A stretch of 64,000 bases of DNA, taken from positions 25,567-89,566 of the forward strand of contig NZ_DASUVO010000060.1 in the NCBI RefSeq assembly GCF_036378875.1. The letters run 5' to 3'. Positions 1-7,300 of this stretch are shown in pieces. The position numbers and the translations under genes were made by a program. This DNA is from Actinophytocola sp036378875 (GTDB taxonomy: Bacteria; Actinomycetota; Actinomycetes; Mycobacteriales; Pseudonocardiaceae). Every line of letters starts with the position of its first letter. Positions within the stretch are counted from its first letter, which is position 1. The notes below the pieces were generated by a model. It was not told the origin of the DNA. It saw nothing but the letters and a program-made list of their open reading frames with translations, and searched no databases.

Positions 1-414
1 ACGAAGGGCCACCTGACCCAACACTTCCCCACCGGAACCACCCACACGATAACCGCCGTCGCCATTGGTCACCTCAGCGCCTGTGGCGACATCATCGCTA
101 CCGCAAGCAACAGTGGCACGGTGCGGCTGTGGGACGCTCACGGCCAAGCGATTGAACAGTCCATTGTCGGTCACACAGGATCGGTCTACGCATTGGCCAC
201 CGGGTGCCTCGGTGACCGCAATGTCATCATCTCCGGTGGCCGCGACGACAGCACCGTCCGGGTCTGGGACATCTGCATGTCGCGTCCTGTGGAGATCGTA
301 GACCTCCTAACACCGGTTTACGCAGTGGCGCTGCTAACCAACAACAGTATATGCATTGCCGCAGACAACACTCTCTGCTACTGGACCGGAAAGGATACCT
401 TTAGCAAAGGTTAG
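1..414 (+). CDS. WD40-repeat protein, C-terminal part (cut by window start)
   Basis: The reading frame is open from base 1 to the TAG at 412-414, so the gene begins before the window. The visible 137 residues contain at least two WD-type blades: one ends in 'VRLWDA' after 'ATASNSGT', and the next runs from 'GHTGSVYALATG' to 'VRVWDI'. The last blade ends in a divergent 'CYWTG'. Such beta-propellers are protein-interaction platforms and are often fused to NTPase or kinase domains in actinobacteria, but the effector part is not visible here. The gene ends 56 bp before a broken integrase on the other strand, which places it inside the accessory island. Confidence 0.8.
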   Translation, partial: TKGHLTQHFPTGTTHTITAVAIGHLSACGDIIATASNSGTVRLWDAHGQAIEQSIVGHTGSVYALATGCLGDRNVIISGGRDDSTVRVWDICMSRPVEIVDLLTPVYAVALLTNNSICIAADNTLCYWTGKDTFSKG

Positions 415-469
415 CCAATCTATAATTTGACTATATTTCACCGACTCATAAGCTGCTAGCTAAACGTAG

Positions 470-877
470 TCACACACCAGGTTCAACCACTCTTCGACCT
501 CCCCGCAGCGGTAGGTGTCCGATGAACGGGCGCAGGTGCTTGGCCGCCATCAACACCTGCGACTGCCGCGAATGCTCACTGCCACGCGACATCACCAGAT
601 GCCGATTCAACAGATCATCCACCGTCGCATGGCTGTGCAACCGGCGACTGCGACGCACCTGACCCAACAGCCGGCGACATGTCTCCTCGGCCTGTTCCCG
701 CGCCAACAGCCCTGCCGCGATCGTCTCACCGAGATACCGCGGCCGACCCGTAACCGGATGCAAGCCCGCGTAGACCTTCACCCGCAGGGAACCGCTGGGT
801 AGCCAAGTGGCCGACCCCTGCGCTCCACGACGGACCGGGGGCTGACTCGACGACTTCACAACACGAGCCATGGCCAT
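470..877 (-). pseudogene. Tyrosine recombinase (phage-type integrase), N-terminal fragment
   Basis: The 135 residues match the N-terminal part of actinobacterial tyrosine integrases: a beta-rich arm-binding segment ('LRVKVYAGLHPVTGRPRYL') followed by the helical core-binding domain ('VDDLLNRHL' to 'HLRPFIGHLPL'). The usual protein is about 350-400 residues and carries the catalytic R-H-R-Y residues in its C-terminal half. That half is missing, because the frame stops soon after the core-binding domain in unrelated residues. It therefore cannot be an active recombinase. It marks this stretch as a former integrative element. I see no catalytic domain downstream in another frame. Confidence 0.7.
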
Positions 878-1203
878 TCACCATACCCACGGTACGACTC
901 GCGCGCGTCACGATCGGGTACAGCTTGTAGTCTGAACGAGGCTACGAAAGCTACTTAAAGTAGACCAGGTAGCTGCCGGATAACCACACGTATCGCGGAG
1001 ATAACCGTGGCCCGGTGATCGCATCCGTGTCGAGGGCAGCACCTGGTTGTTCGAAAGCTGAGCGAATCCGGGTGAACGTCGATGTTACAGCACCTCCACT
1101 TGTCGCATAGGAGGTGTCGCGCCCCATCCGTTGCTGCGTCCAGTCAGGTGAATCTCGGACAAAACAATGACGCAGAACGAGCAGTCGGAGCGAAACTTGA
1201 CCT
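878..1203. other. Intergenic region with one dyad, no gene seen
   Basis: This gap separates the integrase fragment (minus strand) from the GNAT-PIN gene (plus strand), so it should hold divergent promoters. The only clear structure is a TACT-N3-AGTA dyad, listed separately. Short open frames here lack coding character. Confidence 0.5.
951..963. promoter_or_regulatory. Dyad CTACT-TAA-AGTAG
   Basis: A perfect 5+5 bp inverted repeat with a 3 bp spacer in the divergent intergenic region. Near-identical dyads of form TACT-N3-AGTA occur at 4872-4884 and 9061-9073, each next to island genes. That suggests a shared operator for an element-encoded regulator (inference). Confidence 0.4.
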
Positions 1204-3276
1204 GTGGTCCTTGCGTCCGACGACGTTGCCGTGGAGTCAGTGGTCAGCGATGACGGCGAAAAGATCGAACATTTGATCGAATTGGGGAATGGGTCGAGGA
1301 AGACTCTCGGGCTGTTGCCGAAGGCCGCCTATTACGAAGCTGCTGCTGAGGGCCGGATTCTGACTGCGCGGGTCGGTGGTCGGGTCGTTGGTTACGTGCT
1401 TTTTCGGCTGCCGAGGAACGAGGTGGTGTTGACGCATCTGTGTGTTGAGCAGGGGCACCGGCGTTCGGGGATCGCGCAGTCGTTGGTGAACGAGGTCAGC
1501 AGGCGTTACCCGATGAGGTTGGGTGTGCGGGCGAAGTGTCGGGACGACTACGCCGACATCAAACGGGTGTGGCGCGGTCTGGGATTCGCCCAGTTGGGCC
1601 GGACACGCGGCCGGGGCGAGGACAACGCCGCGATGACCGTCTGGTGGCGCGACCACGGCCATCCGAACCTGTTCACCACGGCCGACGAGCCCACCGTGCT
1701 GACGGTGGCCATCGATACCAACATCCTGATGGACCTGCACACCCGCAAAGCCGCTCCTCAGGCAGAACGCTCTCAAGTGCTGCTCGCCCCAGACGTCGCG
1801 GACCGGATCGAGAAGGTCGTTCCGCACGGTCTCGAACGCGACATCGAACGCCATCCAGTACAGCTCCAGGAGCGTCTTCTCGAGGCGACGAAGCACTACC
1901 GACGTCCACACGGATTCCCCGCGAAAGCTGAACAGCTGTTCACAGCATTGCAAGAGAGTTACCGCGCGAAATTCCCTAACCGCACGCCCTCGCCCCAAGA
2001 CGTCGGCGATCTCTGGCAGCTCGCCGAGACCGCTGCCGCCGGAGTGAAGGTCCTGCTCACCTGGGACGAACGCCTGTGCACAGTTGTCGCGCCGGTGCTG
2101 TTGGAGATGAGCCATCCGGAACTCTCCACGTTGCGAGTCATCGACCCCGACCACCTGGTCATCCATCTCGACGAACTCGCACACGCGGCGGCCTATCGAC
2201 CGCAGGTGTTATCCGGTAGCCGCTTCAGCACCGAACTGGCGAACTCGGCGTCAGAATCAGTCTTGCTCACCTTCCTTGACCGCGCCGGCGGCGAAGCCAA
2301 GAACGAGCTCAAGGCACGGCTCCACGCGCTGGCCCAGCTTCCGCGGTCGCATTCAATCATCCGGGATCTCGGCGGTAACCCGGTCGGCTGCTACTCCTCC
2401 CTCGTCGACGGCCAGGTCGTTCGCGCGCCACTGCTTCGCGTCGCAGACCATCCGGACGCCGACACCATCGCCCGGTACCTGCTGTGGACGTTGCGGCTGA
2501 CCGCACGTCAGCACGGTGCGTCGGTCGTGCGCATCGACGATCCGTATCTGTCGGGACTTGCCGTGAGGGCCGCAGGGCACGAGTACTACCAGCGGGTCAA
2601 CGACGTGTGGTTCTCCTGGGTGATCGACAAAGCAGCCTCAAGCCGTGAACTCAGCGCTGCGGTCACCACAGCACGCGACAAAGTGGGTCTCGGACCCGCT
2701 GCCCTGTTATCTCCGAGCCTGTCCCCGAACGTCGCTGCTCAGTACGAGCGAACATGGTGGCCGGCGAAGATCACCGACAGCGCCTTGCCGCACTTCGCCA
2801 TCGCCATCAAACCCCGGTGGAGCGCCGAGCTGTTCGGCGAACCACCCACCTTGACACCGCGGTCAACCACGCTGGCGCTCGGCCGAGAACACGTCTACTA
2901 CCGAAGCGGCCATCCCAGCTGCTTGAAAGCCCCCGGCCGAATTCTGTGGTACCTCACCAAGGACCGCGCGACCGGTCCCGGTCGCTTCATCGGCACGTCC
3001 CTTCTGGACGCGATCGACGTCGGCGCACCGGAAGAGCTCTATGCCAGCCTCGCGCACTACGGCGTGTTCGCCCTCCGCGACGTTCGCGAGGCAGCCGGTG
3101 ATCTTGGTCGAGTCCAAGCTCTCCGACTGTCCTACACGGAAATGTTCCGCCGCCCCGTCCCGTGGACCGACTACATCAAACTCCCCACCAGCGCCGCGGG
3201 GCCGAGGAAGATCCAGGCTCCGGTCAGCATGCCCAGAGCTGCCTTCGACGCCGTCTACGCCATAGGAAACAGCTGA
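1204..3276 (+). CDS. GNAT acetyltransferase / PIN nuclease fusion protein
   Basis: A 690-residue multidomain protein. Residues about 35-150 look like a GNAT acetyltransferase, with the acetyl-CoA-binding motif 'QGHRRSGIA' at 83-91. Residues about 166-320 look like a PIN ribonuclease, with the first acidic motif 'VAIDTNILMDL' (Asp171) and later acidic positions in 'DVGDLW' and 'TWDERL'. The last third contains an ASCH/PUA-like pattern ('IAIKPRWSAELFG' to 'GRFIGTSLL'), which is an inference. An ASCH-domain gene follows 59 bp downstream, so the two probably act together on RNA. An in-frame stop at 1198-1200 limits the start to GTG 1204 or a later codon such as GTG 1231; no strong ribosome-binding site decides it. 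Substrate is unknown; a toxin or phage-defence role is plausible. Confidence 0.75.
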   Translation: MVLASDDVAVESVVSDDGEKIEHLIELGNGSRKTLGLLPKAAYYEAAAEGRILTARVGGRVVGYVLFRLPRNEVVLTHLCVEQGHRRSGIAQSLVNEVSRRYPMRLGVRAKCRDDYADIKRVWRGLGFAQLGRTRGRGEDNAAMTVWWRDHGHPNLFTTADEPTVLTVAIDTNILMDLHTRKAAPQAERSQVLLAPDVADRIEKVVPHGLERDIERHPVQLQERLLEATKHYRRPHGFPAKAEQLFTALQESYRAKFPNRTPSPQDVGDLWQLAETAAAGVKVLLTWDERLCTVVAPVLLEMSHPELSTLRVIDPDHLVIHLDELAHAAAYRPQVLSGSRFSTELANSASESVLLTFLDRAGGEAKNELKARLHALAQLPRSHSIIRDLGGNPVGCYSSLVDGQVVRAPLLRVADHPDADTIARYLLWTLRLTARQHGASVVRIDDPYLSGLAVRAAGHEYYQRVNDVWFSWVIDKAASSRELSAAVTTARDKVGLGPAALLSPSLSPNVAAQYERTWWPAKITDSALPHFAIAIKPRWSAELFGEPPTLTPRSTTLALGREHVYYRSGHPSCLKAPGRILWYLTKDRATGPGRFIGTSLLDAIDVGAPEELYASLAHYGVFALRDVREAAGDLGRVQALRLSYTEMFRRPVPWTDYIKLPTSAAGPRKIQAPVSMPRAAFDAVYAIGNS

Positions 3277-3335
3277 CCGACACACACCACCAACCTGACA
3301 GCCTTCAGCGTCGAGTACCGATAAAGTAACCGGTC

Positions 3336-3800
3336 GTGACCGCGATCGCCGCCGAACCCGAACCGCAGACATCCCTCCTGCGACCGCTCGTCCTCTCGCT
3401 GCGGCCACGGTTCGCTAACGCGATCCTGGACGGAACCAAAACCGTCGAACTACGACGGACCCGACTGTCCGCGCCGAACGGCACGCTGCTCATCCTCTAC
3501 GCCAGCACACCCGTCATGGCGGTCATCGGCACCGCCATCCTCACAGACCGCGACACCGATACCCCCAGCCGTATCTGGCGCCGACACCGCCTCAGCCTCA
3601 GCCTGACCAAGGCCGAGTACGACGCCTACCTGGCCGGTGCCAGCACAGCCACCGCGGTCACCGTCGCTTCGCCCCAACGGCTTTCAGAGCCATACACACT
3701 GTCCGCGCTACGCACCAGAGCCACCTTCCGGCCACCACAGAGCTTCAGATACCTGTCTGACCAGGACCCCGTGCAGCTGCACGACCTTGAACGGTCCTGA
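3336..3800 (+). CDS. ASCH-domain protein
   Basis: The N-terminal motif 'LSLRPRFANAILDGTKTVELRR' (about residues 20-41) is typical of ASCH domains, a PUA-like fold that binds RNA. Some family members act on modified RNA; the E. coli relative YqfB hydrolyses N4-acetylcytidine. At 154 residues it is a compact stand-alone domain with a short N-terminal tail. It lies 59 bp after the GNAT-PIN gene on the same strand and is probably its partner. Start is GTG 3336; ribosome-binding signal is weak. Specific substrate cannot be read from sequence. Confidence 0.75.
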   Translation: MTAIAAEPEPQTSLLRPLVLSLRPRFANAILDGTKTVELRRTRLSAPNGTLLILYASTPVMAVIGTAILTDRDTDTPSRIWRRHRLSLSLTKAEYDAYLAGASTATAVTVASPQRLSEPYTLSALRTRATFRPPQSFRYLSDQDPVQLHDLERS

Positions 3801-3882
3801 CGAGAGCCGCCCCCGAATGAACATCGGGTAACCCCACAGCTCCCGGCTGCGTCGCTGTTCGAGGCTGGCGTTCCTGCTACGC

Positions 3883-4695
3883 CTACACGGTATCGGCGCG
3901 TGCGGGAAGTTCGTGTTCGGCTGGTGAGAGCTCGCCGAGTTGTTCCAAACGGATCCGGTACAGGTTGCGCATCCGCCGGTAGTCGAACTCGCCGCCTTGC
4001 GGTACGCGTTTGACTTCCAGCAAGTTCCTGCGTTCCAGATCGCGGCGGGCTCGGGTCCAGGTGTCAGCGGACAGGCCATACATCGTGCGTTCGTCTCCGG
4101 GTACGTACCGTGCCGCGTCCCTCCCTTGCTGGACATCGCGGATCACCATGATCAAAGCGAGCGAGGTCGCGGGCAGGTCGATGATCCACCCCTTGGTCCA
4201 CAGCGTCAGGGGAAGGCTGATCCAGCGCTCTCCCCGTTCGATCGGCCGCTCGTAGTCCAGTCCCGGTCGACCTGAGCTTTGCGGGGTCAGCAGGGTGATC
4301 AGCGGCAGGGTCCCCTTCCTCGGGGTCAGCCGGATGAACCCCTCGCGGTCCAGCCAGTGCAGCGCGTCAGCAACACGTCGCGCCGGTGGTTCGCCCGTGA
4401 CCCCCAGCATGCGTGCCCAGTACGCGGGAGACGGTGGTCGGCTGATGTCGTGCGGCTTCCTGGTGGCCATCATCGTGATGGTCAAGAACAGCTTCAACCT
4501 GACCTCACCGCCTCGTCCGCCTTGGAGCAACCGGGCCAGCGGAGCGGCGCCGTCGGTCGACCGCAGGAAGTCCTTCGCGAACGGCACCTGCTCCTGGCGT
4601 TGCGCCTTGGTCACGCTTCTGCCCAGCAGTTCCATGCCCTCCTCTCGCTGGGCTTGCGTGGGTAGTTTTCGCTGCGAAGAGGCGGCCCTCGTCAT
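3883..4695 (-). CDS. Winged-helix DNA-binding protein, replication-initiator-like
   Basis: A 270-residue protein with two helix-turn-helix-like blocks: 'YWARMLGV...RRVADALHWLDREGF' (about residues 90-125) and 'YGLSADTWTRARRDLERRNLL' (about 210-232), each followed by a basic beta wing. The two winged-helix layout recalls plasmid Rep initiators and element regulators, but I do not recognise the exact family. I chose ATG 4695 because an AAAGG sits 8-9 bases upstream; a TTG at 4701 would leave almost no spacing. It is convergent with the ASCH gene and probably belongs to the integrative element's replication or control module. Confidence 0.55.
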   Translation of the reverse strand: MTRAASSQRKLPTQAQREEGMELLGRSVTKAQRQEQVPFAKDFLRSTDGAAPLARLLQGGRGGEVRLKLFLTITMMATRKPHDISRPPSPAYWARMLGVTGEPPARRVADALHWLDREGFIRLTPRKGTLPLITLLTPQSSGRPGLDYERPIERGERWISLPLTLWTKGWIIDLPATSLALIMVIRDVQQGRDAARYVPGDERTMYGLSADTWTRARRDLERRNLLEVKRVPQGGEFDYRRMRNLYRIRLEQLGELSPAEHELPARADTV

Positions 4696-4871
4696 GATCA
4701 ATTTACCTTTGTGCAGGAGAAACAGGCGGTACGGGGGTAGCCGGGGGTCCGGGGGGTCACTGTTGTCCTTCCTCTGCCGCGCAGTCGTGAAGCAGCAGCT
4801 GCACAGGCGGTTCGTTGCTCAGGTGCAAGCACATTCAACGCCTGTGTAAGGGTAGTTCACATCCTTCACAA

Positions 4872-4884
4872 ATACTACAAGTAT
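4872..4884. promoter_or_regulatory. Dyad ATACT-ACA-AGTAT
   Basis: Perfect 5+5 inverted repeat with 3 bp spacer, between the Rep-like gene (minus) and the small membrane gene (plus). It shares the TACT-N3-AGTA core with 951-963 and 9061-9073. A TTGACC a few bases downstream could be a -35 element for the plus-strand gene. Confidence 0.4.
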
Positions 4885-4977
4885 GGTTTGACCTGCGTAT
4901 ATGCGCTCCGCGATGCTGGTGAAGTAGCCAAGAACGGATCGTTCGGAGCCCGGAAGGGGTTCGGAAGGAGGTAGCGG

Positions 4978-5172
4978 GTGAGCGATCGATCGCAGGGTCG
5001 AGGCATGTGGTTGGCGGTCGTCATCCTGGGCGCCGTACTGGGGGCGGTGATCATCGGTGGCTTGTTCTACATGCTCGGCGGCTCAGCCCTGGTCACTCTG
5101 GGTGCCACCGGAGCCGCATTCGTCGGCATCTTCAGTCTCGGCCTCAAGGTGTACGAGTTCCTGTCACCGTGA
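4978..5172 (+). CDS. Small two-helix membrane protein
   Basis: A 64-residue protein preceded by AAGGAGG with good spacing to GTG 4978. After a short polar start it has two hydrophobic stretches, residues about 11-33 and 38-57, separated by a glycine turn. No enzymatic motif is visible. Small membrane proteins of this type are common in actinobacterial conjugative elements and next to phage-defence genes; which applies here is not known. Codon use fits coding sequence. Confidence 0.65.
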   Translation: MSDRSQGRGMWLAVVILGAVLGAVIIGGLFYMLGGSALVTLGATGAAFVGIFSLGLKVYEFLSP

Positions 5173-5436
5173 TCGGCGGGCACCCGGGGCCGCCATCGGA
5201 CTCTGAGTCCGCCCCGGGTGCCTAGCCCGTCGCGTCGCGCTGGCCGGGTCGGGTGATGGTGATACGACGAGGGTCGCGGGTGGACTGACTGCTGTGCGGG
5301 GTGGCGCCTGCGCGGCGAGCGCTTGGCCGAGCGTGAATGGGTTGGATGTCGTGGACGTGGGATCGGCCGGTGCTGGGGGATCACGGCCAGTGGCTGCGGT
5401 CGAGAAGGGTGAGTCCTGCCGGCTCTGCCGGCCGTC

Positions 5437-5746
5437 GTGCACGGGCCCCCGGTCGTCGACGCCCTGCGCGCCACCGCCGTCATCATCACCAACTGCACTA
5501 CCTACACCGGCCTGCCCGCGATCGTGCTCGAACTCGACACCAGCCAGTGCGGCGAAGCCGGCTACGCACAGCTGATCAACCTGAACTGGAACTCCACCGA
5601 ACGCTGGCGCTACGGCCTCGTCGATCCCGAGAACGCCACCAGCCCCTTGTGGGTCGCCTACCTCCGCGACACCGCTGCCCACGCCCATGGTCGAACTGGT
5701 TGAGCAACTTGACCGTGCCATGGACGCGGCCGGCGACGTCGACTGA
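5437..5746 (+). pseudogene. Frameshifted hypothetical gene
   Basis: From the GTG at 5437 to about 5680 the frame has strong GC3 bias and protein-like composition ('ALRATAVIITNCT', 'LDTSQCGEAGYAQL', 'WRYGLVDPENA'). Near 5681-5688 an extra C appears to shift it. The neighbouring frame then continues as 'MVELVEQLDRAMDAAGDVD' to the TGA at 5744-5746. Removing one base would join the two into a protein of roughly 100 residues. No family is recognised. The upstream limit is set by an in-frame TGA at 5410-5412, and no good start is visible, so the 5' end may also be damaged. Confidence 0.45.
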
Positions 5747-6000
5747 CCCGCACCATTGACCGAGCAGGCCCCGAGGTCACCACCCAGCCAGCCTGGCTCC
5801 GATCAGACAAGGTGTCCCGCACTCGCAGCAGCTAGTGTTCGAGCGGCTCAAGCTGCGTCTCTCCGCCCTCGATGTCGAGAATGATCACCCATTCGATGCA
5901 GGAGCCGAGTCTCGTCGGGCGCCCGTGGCCCCGAGGCCATAGTCGGCGACCCTGGTCAACGCCCTACAACCAGCCGGTGCTGGGCAGTGCCACGAATGGA

Positions 6001-6402
6001 TCAGCTGAACCGCTCGAACAGCGAATGGCCCTTCTCAGCGGTGACGCGGACACTCAAACGCCTCGCTGGACGGCGCAATAGGCCAGGGCTCAGCTCCGGT
6101 GGCCGGCGTGCCAGTACTCGAGGTTTGGCCGGGCCAGTCGCGACGAACAGCTGCCCGGTCACCCACTCGAGGCCCAGCCAGAACCGCGTGGGAAGCTCGG
6201 CCAAGTCTGTCTCCATGATCGAGATGTAGAATTCGGCCGACCGCCTCGACGAGGACTTGGCGAAATGTTGCCAGAGGTCCTGCTCACTCCGGTCAACGTG
6301 GCCGATGTTGCGCCATGCAGTGCCGAACCCGCCCTCGTCCAAGCCGGGCCGGGTGTCAGCTTCGGAGATCCAGCACTCGCCAGTGAAACGAACCGAACTC
6401 AT
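6001..6402 (-). CDS. Hypothetical protein (133 aa)
   Basis: The frame starts at ATG 6402 with an AGGAGG about 11 bases upstream; the frame is also open further upstream. Internal codons are GC-rich in the third position. The protein is tryptophan-rich ('GECWISEADTRP', 'TAWRNIGHV', 'FWLGLEWVTGQLF') with a basic C-terminal third. I do not recognise a family, signal peptide or membrane segment. It sits between decayed fragments, so it may be a surviving cargo gene. Nothing in its surroundings suggests a function. Confidence 0.45.
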   Translation of the reverse strand: MSSVRFTGECWISEADTRPGLDEGGFGTAWRNIGHVDRSEQDLWQHFAKSSSRRSAEFYISIMETDLAELPTRFWLGLEWVTGQLFVATGPAKPRVLARRPPELSPGLLRRPARRLSVRVTAEKGHSLFERFS

Positions 6403-6938
6403 GCCCTCGATCTTGCCTCCTACAACGCTCCAGTGCCATGCCAGCGCGATCAACGCAGGCCAGTAAACAGCGACCCGAGTTCAGCCGCCGGTCTATGGGG
6501 CGCCAGTTCCGGTATTCGTCGCGAACCGGCAACCTCACCGCCCGGAGCACGACGGGTAGTGCGCACTCCCCCGTCACTGGCAATCGACGGCCGGGTAACA
6601 CACCCTTGATGACGCGTTCAGCTGCTGGTGGCTCACGAACCACGCCGAGCCGAACCACCGCGTGTTCGAGCTGTACGGTCCGGCCAGCGCGATCAGCGGA
6701 TCGGTCGGCAGCCCGACGGGCAACGTCCTGGGGTCGTCACCCGCCACGCCAAACGCGGTGATGACTAGCGGCCGCGGTTCGCATCACCAGCCGCTGACGG
6801 GGTCGAACCGGTCGTCGTCGGCCACCGCACGCGGCGACGGCGAAAGGGGGAAGGCACTATTGCACTGCTGGTGAGCGTGTCACTGCTGGCAGGCTTGGCG
6901 CTGCCGGACGTGGCGGGCCCGCTGCGGCAGGATGGTGC
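6403..6938. other. Degenerate region without intact gene
   Basis: No intact gene is seen. A minus-strand stretch around 6600-6760 reads as protein-like ('DPRTLPVGLPTDPLIALAGP', then 'RWFGSAWFVSHQQL') with GC3 bias, but has no usable start and soon breaks. I regard it as the remains of a lost gene of unknown family. Confidence 0.3.
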
Positions 6939-7096
6939 TCATAGGACGGTCCAGGTGACCGTCGATGCGGTCGTCGGACACAGGCCCGCGTCGACCTGGT
7001 CCACGTCCGCGGCGCCGACGATGTCGTCCGCGCCCGGTCCGCCGGTGAGCCGGTCCGAACCGGCGCCGCCATGCATGGTGGCCGAGCAACCGCGGA
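6939..7096 (-). pseudogene. RTX/hemolysin-type calcium-binding repeat tail, remnant
   Basis: On the minus strand the frame ending at the TGA 6939-6941 reads 'MHGGAGSDRLTGGPGADDIVG', which contains the glycine-aspartate nonapeptide pattern of RTX calcium-binding repeats. It is followed by 'CPTTASTVTWTVL'. Only one to two repeat units remain and no N-terminal part is found, so this is a fragment of a secreted or surface protein gene. It directly abuts a plus-strand IS3 remnant. Confidence 0.4.
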
Positions 7097-7186
7097 TCGG
7101 CTGCTGGCGAGGGCAACAATGTGGCGGCGGTGTGCCGCGAACTGGGGGTTTCCGAGCAGACCTATCACCGCTGACGTAACTAAGCT
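7086..7186 (+). pseudogene. IS3-family OrfA transposase remnant
   Basis: Two frames joined by a one-base shift near 7108 read 'ADRLLA' then 'EGNNVAAVCRELGVSEQTYHR', followed by a stop where a Trp codon is expected and then 'RN'. This is the helix-turn-helix of IS3 OrfA proteins, normally ending 'TYHRWRN'. Only about 30 residues survive, and neither OrfB nor terminal repeats are visible. It shows old insertion-sequence activity in this island. Confidence 0.5.
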
Positions 7187-7260
7187 TCCGCCAAAATCGT
7201 GGAGGCTTCGCTGTAAGGCAGATCAGACCGTCTCTCTGATGACGGCCCGATCAGCGCATA

Positions 7261-7300
7261 TAGACCCGACGGTTTCGAACCCGAACTACCGCCTCGAGAA
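7261..7300 (-). repeat. tRNA-Glu 3'-half-like sequence (candidate att site)
   Basis: On the plus strand, 7261-7300 matches the start of the minus-strand tRNA-Glu copy at 17993-18033 in about 34 of 40 positions. Shared blocks are CCCGACGG, GAACCCG, CTACCGCCT and GAGA, in the same order and orientation. That covers the acceptor 3' strand, T-arm and part of the anticodon arm. No 5' half of a tRNA follows, so this is not a tRNA gene. It overlaps the 3' end of the XRE-DevR gene. A duplicated tRNA 3' half is what tyrosine-recombinase integration leaves behind. Confidence 0.5.
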
